Assembly: GCA_037042915.1 (NCBI GenBank)
Contig: CM073200.1
Location: forward strand, 124,001-188,000
DNA: 64,000 nt
Direction of reading: 5' to 3'
Origin: Auricularia sp. M13
Taxonomy: Eukaryota; Basidiomycota; Agaricomycetes; Auriculariales; Auriculariaceae
Shown one piece after another: positions 23,687-32,600 of this stretch. Positions within the stretch are counted from its first letter, which is position 1; every line of letters begins with the position of its first letter. The translations under genes were made by a program, and so were the position numbers. The notes beneath the pieces were generated by a model. That model was not told the origin of the DNA and ran no database searches. It saw only the letters and a list, made by a program, of their open reading frames with translations.

Positions 23687-26637
23687 ATGTCTATCCCACC
23701 ACCCCCCGTTCTCTCCGACCAAGCCCTAATGGAGGACCTCATCAGCCGACCCGACCTCCTCATGCAGGTTGACCGAGCCCTCATCGTCTACGGCTGGGCC
23801 GTGGAAGGCGAACGGCTGGACCGGTGGTACCAGCAGGAGACGCACACCACCAAGCTCTTCGACTACGAGAACATGTTGGAATACCGTCCGCCAGTGCCGC
23901 CAGAGCCCGCCGTGGTAAGTCAAGGTTGCCGTGTATACGCGCGTGGTCAGAGGGCAAACTCGTAAGGAGCGCCCGGTGATAGCCGTACATACATATGATC
24001 GGACAGCGCGAAGCTCGCCTGTACAGCTTCTACATCCGAAATGCTAACACTCCTCCTCGAGCGAGCGGCCGTACGGGTCCAAGAAACAATGCAAAAACTC
24101 CTCCTGAGTCCAGCGAGAGCTCCTCCTGAGCAATGTGGCTCCTCCTGAAGTGGAAAACGCGGTGGGCGCGACGAAACAATGTTGCGGTCTTCGTCGGGTC
24201 CCTCCTCCCCCGCTGTTTCATTTCGCCGTCCCGTGGCCCTCGCACCTCGTCCGGGCGCCCAAACTCCTTGCGCCCGGCCCCGCGGCCCTTTCGTCGGCGC
24301 GTCCAAGCGGTCTCTCCGCTCGGCGAGTACCTCGGTCTCTTCCCAGGAGAAGGGTAATACGACGGGATGTTTCTGGTTTGGTTGGGCTCTATTTATCCCG
24401 GGTTTCTGTTACGCCCGTGCCCCGGTCCGCGGACCCCACGTGCTCTCGGCATCACTCGGCGTCATTCTACGTCACTCGGCCAACTCGGTCAACTCGGTCA
24501 AGCTCCCGAATACCCGGCTTATCTCCCCTCGTGTTCATATGCTCGGGATATGTTCTCCTCATTGTCCTCTACCTCTAGACCTCTCCCTCACTTCTCTAGC
24601 TTCTCTCCTTACTCGCATACATCCACCTAACTCGCCTTGTCCCTACTGTATCGATAGTGTTCATATCCGGTTCGCTCCACTCGTCTTAGTCATTCGCCTC
24701 TCGTCATTCGCCCGATCCCCCGATACCTTACCCACTCGCTCTTACTCATCCTATCGGCCGATGACGACGATCTCTATTGATCTGAGGCCCCTTCTCCTTC
24801 GTCTCTAGGATACACTCCGAGTACATCGGATCACCTCCCCAGGTATAAAAGACCCTCGACTTTGTATCTAGCTCCCCAGTTACGAAATCGACATAGTCGT
24901 GCCCCTCGCACACTCTATCTCTCTCTCTCGACTTCGCCTCTGGGTTCTCCCTTCGCCCGACTTACTCGTCTGAGTCCTCTGCTGCTCGCGGTCCCTTCGG
25001 TCGTGCTACTCGACGTAGCCGGTGTGCTCAATAACGCACCGAAGGCTCTAGTTGTTCGTTCGAGTGTTCTCTGCGCCCGGACGTTCGACTATCCTTGCAA
25101 CCAAACCCCTAAGGCACAGCAGGCTTAACAGTATTTCGTAACTCGAGCTCCGCTCGAGTTGTATGGCCTTTGGGACTCGACAGAACCTCAGAAGAAACCA
25201 GGAAGAACCTCATCCTCTACTCGACTCCCCCGACGCTATCCTTCGCGAAGCCCGTCGTCAGGCTCGTCTTCGCGACCAACAACCTCCTCAGCCGGCTACG
25301 CCTTCGCCATCAGTCTCGATGTCGGGCACTAGCCGCTTCGGATCATCTCGGCACTCGCAACCGCCAAACGATGATGACGAAATCCTCTCGCAACACACTC
25401 TTTCCGGCTCGCTTCACACCTCGCGTTTCTCGCCGGCCCAGTCCACACTACGCGCGGACCCGAGCGGTTCCTACCCTCCCTCAAGTCACACGACGCGATC
25501 GCCCTCGCATCCCTCGACTCACTCGCTCGGCTCTCGACACCCTCTCGCGCTCGTTCCGTACACCGGCTCTCGCTCGACTCCTCGCTTTTCGCAGCACTCC
25601 TCGTCGTTCCGCGGCTTCTTCCCATCCGGCACCCCTAACACGCCCCGGCGTGGCGGCGGGGGTGGCGGAGGAGGCGGCGGAGGTGGCGGCGGTGGAGGCG
25701 GAGGCGGCGGAGGCGGCGGTGGCGGTGGTGGTCATCGAGGTGCTCCCTCGCCCTCGTCGCACCACTCGCACCACTCGCACCACTCGCACGGCTCGCACCC
25801 TCCGAACCCTCCTCCCGGAGGTGGCGGCGGTGGGGGCGGTGGTGGCGGTAACGATCCTCCTGGTCCCCCGGGACCTCCCTTCGACCCTCCGTCGGACGGC
25901 TACGACTCGGACGTCGATCGCGAACGACAATTCCACGATCAACACGACAACGTCCCTCGTGTCTACTTCGTCGACCGCGATAGCGGCTCTCGCATCGACG
26001 CCGCCAAACCCGACAAATTCGACGGCGAAAATGCCAACAAACTTCGCGGATTCCTCATCGACTGCGAAACCTACTTCCTCGCCAACCCTCGGAAGTACCA
26101 GACGTCCCGCGAGAAGATTCTCTTCACCGCGACCTATCTCTCGGGTCGGGCGAAGGAATGGTGGGGCGGCTACGTTCCTCTCGTCCCGAATCCGCCTCCC
26201 GGTTACGAGTTCCTCGAAGACTGGAACGAATTCAAGAACGAACTCACGATCACCTTCGGCGTCACGAACGAACGCGAACGCGCCGAAGTCAAGATTCGAC
26301 GACTGCAAATGGCCGACAACGGCAAGGTCGCCCGCTACAAGCTCCAGTTCGACGAATACGCCAAACTGCTCGGCTGGGACGACGCTGCACTCGCCTCGCA
26401 ATTCTATCGCGGACTCCCTCGCCGCATCAAATCTGTCTTCGCTGCTCAAGTAGCTCAACGCCCGGCTTCTCTGACGCCACTCGCTGCGCTCGCTCTTAGC
26501 ATCGACGCCAACTACTGGATCGATAAGGACGAGCAAGCTCTCGAGCACGCGAACGAACCCCGTAAAGCGCAGAAGACCACCTCGACCGCGACGCCTCAAT
26601 CGGGCTCCCGATCGAACACCAAGTCCAACGCGCGCGC

Positions 26638-26668
<31 letters not shown>

Positions 26669-29600
26669 TCGAACAACCACTCGAACTCGAGGGGTCAGTC
26701 CTCGACCTCGGCCCGCTCGTCTTCGAAGACCACGACCAAGTCGAAGGACGACGTCGCGAAGAACCTCAACTCGAACGGCAAGCTCAACGACGCCGAACGA
26801 CGCCGTCGCCTCGATAACAACCTCTGCCTCTACTGTGGCCATGCCGGCCACACCGCGTCCGAGTGCCGCAAGGCCGCTCACAATCGCGAGTCGAAGGGTC
26901 GCGCCGCTAAGGCTCAACCCGCGACTTCCTCGACGCCGGCTCCCGCTCCCTCGGGCGCCGCCGCTTCTGCCCCGGCGGAAGCGAAAAACTAACGGGCAGT
27001 TCCCCACGGGCATCTAGGGCCAACTGCGTCAAGCCCAAGATGCCTTACACTCGGTTGAACGCTGCCGCGCTCACCGATCAAGACGCTCTCATCGTCGTCC
27101 TTTCCTCCGACGCTGTCCCATCCTTTCGCACACTCGTCGACTCCGGCTCCGAAGATCAGTTCCTCGATACTCAGTTCGCCGAGAGTCTTCGACTCCCTCA
27201 AAAGTCTCTCGATCAACCGCTACGCCTTCGGCTCTTCGACGGCTCCTATCGCGGTGTTATCTCCAAATACGTGTCGCTTCCCGTCCGCTTCCCTTGCGGA
27301 ACTTCGATGATCATCAACTTCCTCCTCACCACTCTAGATCCGACTTGCTCTGCAGTGCTGGGATACCGCTGGTTGGCCCGCTACAATCCTAGGATTGACT
27401 GGTTCCATCACCGCATCTCTTTCCCCACTCGTGTCTCGCCCTCGGATCCCTCGGGTTTCGTCCCTGGGTTTTCGCTCGACTCGGATCCTCCGACTCCGTC
27501 GTCACCTCCTCCCGCGTCACGTACTCTGCCTCCCGAACCGCCGATGGACGAAACCGCCCTTCGCGCGGCCGCTGCCCGCGTCGACATCAAGATCATCGGC
27601 GCCGCAGCCTTCGACACCTCTCGTCGACTTCGCGGCTCGATGGTCTCGGCCATCTACATTCGAGATCCATCGGTGCCCGCTCGCTCTGCGTCTGCCAACC
27701 CGGCCTCGGAAACCGGCGAAGGCATCCCCGAGTGTTATCACGAGTTCCTTGACGTCTTCTCAAAGGAGGCCTCGAATCGACTCCCTGAACATCGGCCGTA
27801 CGATCTCAAGATCGACATGGAAGAAGGCAAGCCTCTCCCATCCGGTCCGATCTACTCGCTCTCCGAGCCCGAACAACTCGCGCTTCGGGAGTACATTCAG
27901 GATAACCTCAGCAAAGGACACATTCGCTCTTCGTCGTCCCCGGGTGGCGCCCCGGTTCTCTTCGTCAAGAAGGCCGACGGTTCTCTTCGCCTATGCGTCG
28001 ATTATCGTGGGCTCAACAAGATCACTCGGAAGGACAAGTACCCGCTTCCGCTCATCTCGTCCACGCTCGACCGCCTTCGCACCGCCAAGAAGTTCACCAA
28101 ACTCGATCTTCGTGTCGGATACAGCAACGTTCGCATCGCGGCCGGCGACGAGTGGAAGACTGCCTTTCGAACGCGCTACGGCACCTACGAGTATCTCGTC
28201 ATGCCTTTCGGTCTCACGAACGCTCCAGCCGCTTTCCAGCGCTTCATGAACGACATCTTCTCCGATCTCCTCGACGTCACGGTCACCGTCTACCTCGACG
28301 ACATCCTTATCTACTCGGACGATCCCTCGAAGCATGAGGAACACGTTCGAGAGGTCCTTCGACGGCTGCGGGAGAATGACCTCTTCTGTAAGCCCGAGAA
28401 GTGCGAGTTCCATGCTGACACCATCGAGTACCTCGGGTACATCATCAGCCCCGAGGGCATCAGCATGGACCCGAAGAAGATTGCCACCCTCCTCGAGTGG
28501 CCCGTTCCTCGCAACGTTCGCGACATCCAGTCGTTCCTCGGCTTCGCGAACTTCTATCGACGATTCATCTACGACTACTCCGATATCGTCGTCCCGCTCA
28601 CTCGTCTCACTCGAAAGACCGCAACGTGGAACTTCACTCCGCAATGCCTCGCTGCGTTCAACGAGCTCAAGAAGGCGTTCACTTGCGCTCCCGTCCTTCA
28701 CCACTTCGATCCCGCTCTTCCTCGCGTCGTCGAGACTGACGCTTCCGACTACGCGATCGCGGCGATCTTCTCGCACGTCCTCCCGGACGGCTCTGTTCAC
28801 CCCGTCGCTTTCCATTCGCGCACGCTCACTCCCACCGAGCTCAACTACGACACGCACGACAAGGAGCTACTCGCGATATTCGAGGCGTTCGAACTATGGC
28901 GACACTACCTCGAAGGGGCCGAGACCCCAATAGACGTCGTCACGGACCACAAGAACCTCGAGTATTTCTCTACCACGAAGATGCTCACTCGTCGGCAAGC
29001 TCGCTGGTCCGAGTACCTTTCTACCTTCAACCTCCTCATTCGCTTTCGACCCGGTCGACTCGGCGGCAAACCCGATGCTCTCACTCGCCGCCACGACGTC
29101 TATCTCAAAAGGGGGATGGTGGCTACGCCAGCGCAAACCCGCAGAACTTCCGACCCGTTTTTACTCGGAACAGTTCGCCGCTTCCCTTCGCGCGACGTAT
29201 GCTGAAGAGACTTTCCTTCGCGCAGCCACGATCATGGACACTCAGTTCATTCGGGATGACATTCGCGCCTCGTACGACTCGGACGAACTCGCTCTCGACA
29301 TTCGCTCGAAACTCGGCACCGATGACGCGATCAACTGGTCGGCCTCGGACGATGGATTCTTGCTGTTCAAGGGCAGGATCTACGTACCGAACGCTCTCGA
29401 TTGTCGCCTTCGTATCCTTCGCGAAAAGCACGATCACCCGCTCGCTGGCCATCCGGGTCAGAACAAGACACTCAAGATGGTCGCCCGCGAGTACTACTGG
29501 CCCGACCTGCGCGACTCGATTCGTACCGACGTCCAGGCCTGCGTCACCTGTGGGCGCAGCAAACCTCGACGACACAAGCCGTACGGTCGACTTCAACCCC

Positions 29601-32600
29601 TCCCGATTCCGCTTCGCAACTGGGACTCGATCTCGATGGACTTCATCGAACAACTCCCTGAGTCCAACGGTTACACCGCGATCCTCGTCATTATTGATCG
29701 CCTCTCGAAGCAGGGTATCTTCGTCCCGACCAAGGGCAAGATCACCTCCGAAGAACTCGCGCGTCTCTTCCTCATCCACGTCTTCGCCAAACATGGCGCT
29801 CCCTCGCACGTCTCTACCGACCGCGGCTCCGAATTCGTCTCCCGCTTCTTTCGCGCACTCGGCTCACTCCTCAACATGACCATGCACTTCACCTCGGGTC
29901 ACCACCCGGAGGCGAACGGTCAAGTCGAACGCACGAACCAGACGCTCGAGCAGTACCTCCGTCTCTACTGCAACTACGAGCAGGACAACTGGTCCGAGCT
30001 ACTCCCTCTCGCCGAATTCACGTACAACAACACCCCGAACGACTCGACTGGTGTCTCGCCTTTCTTCGCCAACAAGGGTTTTCATCCGAACATCTCCGTC
30101 TACCCCGAGCGCGACGTTGCCTCTGCTCGCGCCCGCGACTTTGCTGTCGACATCCACGAACTGCAGGACGTCCTGAAGGAGCAGATCGCTGCCGCTCAGA
30201 AGCGTTACACTGCATCTGCGAATGCTCGACGCACTCCCCCGCCTGACTTCAAGGTCGGCGACATGGCCTACGTCCTCTCGGAACACATCAAGACGACGCA
30301 GCCCACTCGCAAACTCGCCGATCGCTACCTAGGCCCGTTCCCGATCGTCGATCAACCTAGCTCGCAATCGTTCACCCTCAGCCTACCCGACTACCTCGCT
30401 CGCGTACACCCGGTCTTTCACGTCTCGCAACTCGAACCCCACCCTCGAGAAGCGTTCCCCGGTCAACGTCAAGAACCTCCTCCGCCCGTCGTCGTCGACG
30501 GCGAGCAAGAGTACGAGCTCGAAGTACTCAGCGTACGCATCGACAATCGCCATCGTCACTCGCGCCTTCGTCGCATTCGCTGGATCGGTCACATCGGCAC
30601 TCCCGACGACCCCGAGACCACCGAGATGGGCTCCGAAAATCTCGAACACGCGCAGGAAGCAGTTCAAGACTTCTATGCTGCAAACCCCAGCGCTCCCGGC
30701 AGTTATCAAGAATTCCAGCAGATCCTCAAGAAATTCGAAAACATCTAAGCACTCGCTTTTTCACTCGCTATTTCTTCGCTCACTCGCTTTTTACTCGATT
30801 CCAAGAAACAGCCCTTTATTACATTTTGGGCGACTTTGGTCGCACCCGCTACTACTCTATCCTATCGCCTACTCGTCCGCGTCCTCGGTCGCTTCCTCGA
30901 CCGCTTCCTCGTCCTCCTCCTCGTCCTCCTCCTCGACCTCCTCCTCGGCCTCCTCTTCCTCCTCGCTCAAAAACGGATTGTCGATCGACTCGTCGATCGA
31001 CTGGCCGAACTGCTGCGCTTGCCACTGCAGCATCCGGTACAACATCCGCTCGATGTTGTGCACCGAATTGTTCGTCCACAGGGCGTGGTTCTCCACGACC
31101 CTGCGGTGCTCGGCCGTCTTCGCGCGATCCTCGGCCGCCCGCGTCCCCAGCGTCGTCCCCTCGACGATCCGCACCTTCTTGGGGCGCTCGGGCGACGCAC
31201 TCGGCGACGCCGCCCTCTTCTCGCCGCGCGGCACGAAGGGCTTGCCCGAGTGCGTACACTTGCCCCGGGTCTGATGACACGCGGTGCAAGTGTTCGACCG
31301 GTGCTGTCGAACGCACTGGCCGCCGCGCTTGGCGCAAGCCTCGCACTGCTCGATGTCAGCCCCGGCGAGCAAAACACGAACGACCAAAAACTCACCTGGC
31401 TCGGGAACCGCGTCCCGTACGGCACCTCCGGCCACCTATCCGTGAACTTGCCGCCCGCGCGCGGCTTGGGCTTGGGCTTGGGCTTCGCGGCCGGCGCCAC
31501 CGGGCTCGCGAGCTCCTCGACCTCGTCGTCGTCCTCGAGCGTCTCGCCCGCCCCGAGCGCGGCGGCGAGCGACCGCGACCTGGCGCGGGTTGCAGCGCGA
31601 CCTTGCGCGGCGCCTGAGTCGTCTTCGCGCTCTCGACCTGCAAAATAAGCGCACCTTAGCAACGTCCCGCAATCGCGGGAGCTCGACCCATACCTCCATG
31701 GCCTTCCGCCTCTTCGGCGGCGACTCGGTCTCCCTCGCGTCCTTCGCCGGCGCCTTCGTGCTCGTGGTCGGCGCCTTCGCCGGCGACGCCTGGCTCTTCG
31801 TCGCCTTGGCGCCCGCGTCCGCCGCGATCCTGGCCACGCGCTCGGCCAGCATCCCGAAGCGTCGCTGCGCCGCCAGGCGCAGCTCGGCCTTCGCCTGGCG
31901 CCTGCGCGCGCTGAACGCCTCGATCGCGTCGAGGTCCTCCTCGTCGACGGCCTCTTGCTGTAGGCCGCCGAGCGTCCGCCGCGTCCTCGTGCGCTGCGAT
32001 CAGCGCCTCCATCGTCGGGTCGTCCTCGAGCGACCTCATGACGGCGCCGACGGTCTTGCGGTCGTACGCGGCGGCGACGTCCTCGAGCGACTCGTATCGC
32101 GGCATGGTGGGCGGCGGGCAGAAGACAAGAGTGGTTCGACGATTCAACTCCCGACCCAACCACTTTTAATCTGCGTCCGACCCGTTCCGACCCGACCCGA
32201 TCTTTTGGCCCCATTCGGACTCGAGTGCGTGCTATCTCATTTTTCGTATTCACCTTGCGTTGCTGCAGTCCTTCGTGGGCTCAGGACGTAAAGGGGGGAT
32301 ACTGTTACGCCCGTGCCCCGGTCCGCGGACCCCACGTGCTCTCGGCATCACTCGGCGTCATTCTACGTCACTCGGCCAACTCGGTCAACTCGGTCAAGCT
32401 CCCGAATACCTGGCTTATCTCCCCTCGTGTTCATATGCTCGGGATATGTTCTCCTCATTGTCCTCTACCTCTAGACCTCTCCCTCACTTCTCTAGCTTCT
32501 CTCCTTACTCGCATACATCCACCTAACTCGCCTTGTCCCTACTGTATCGATAGTGTTCATATCCGGTTCGCTCCACTCGTCTTAGTCATTCGCCTCTCGT

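Noticed and set aside
23874-24049. 176-bp copies as an ordinary transposon target-site duplication
   Set aside because: LTR and hAT insertions duplicate 4-8 bp; the size here needs another explanation.
25481-27013. 510-codon open frame on the minus strand opposite gag of element 1
   Set aside because: Its composition mirrors the codon bias of the GC-rich gag, it has no domain or intron signals, and gag is clear on the other strand.
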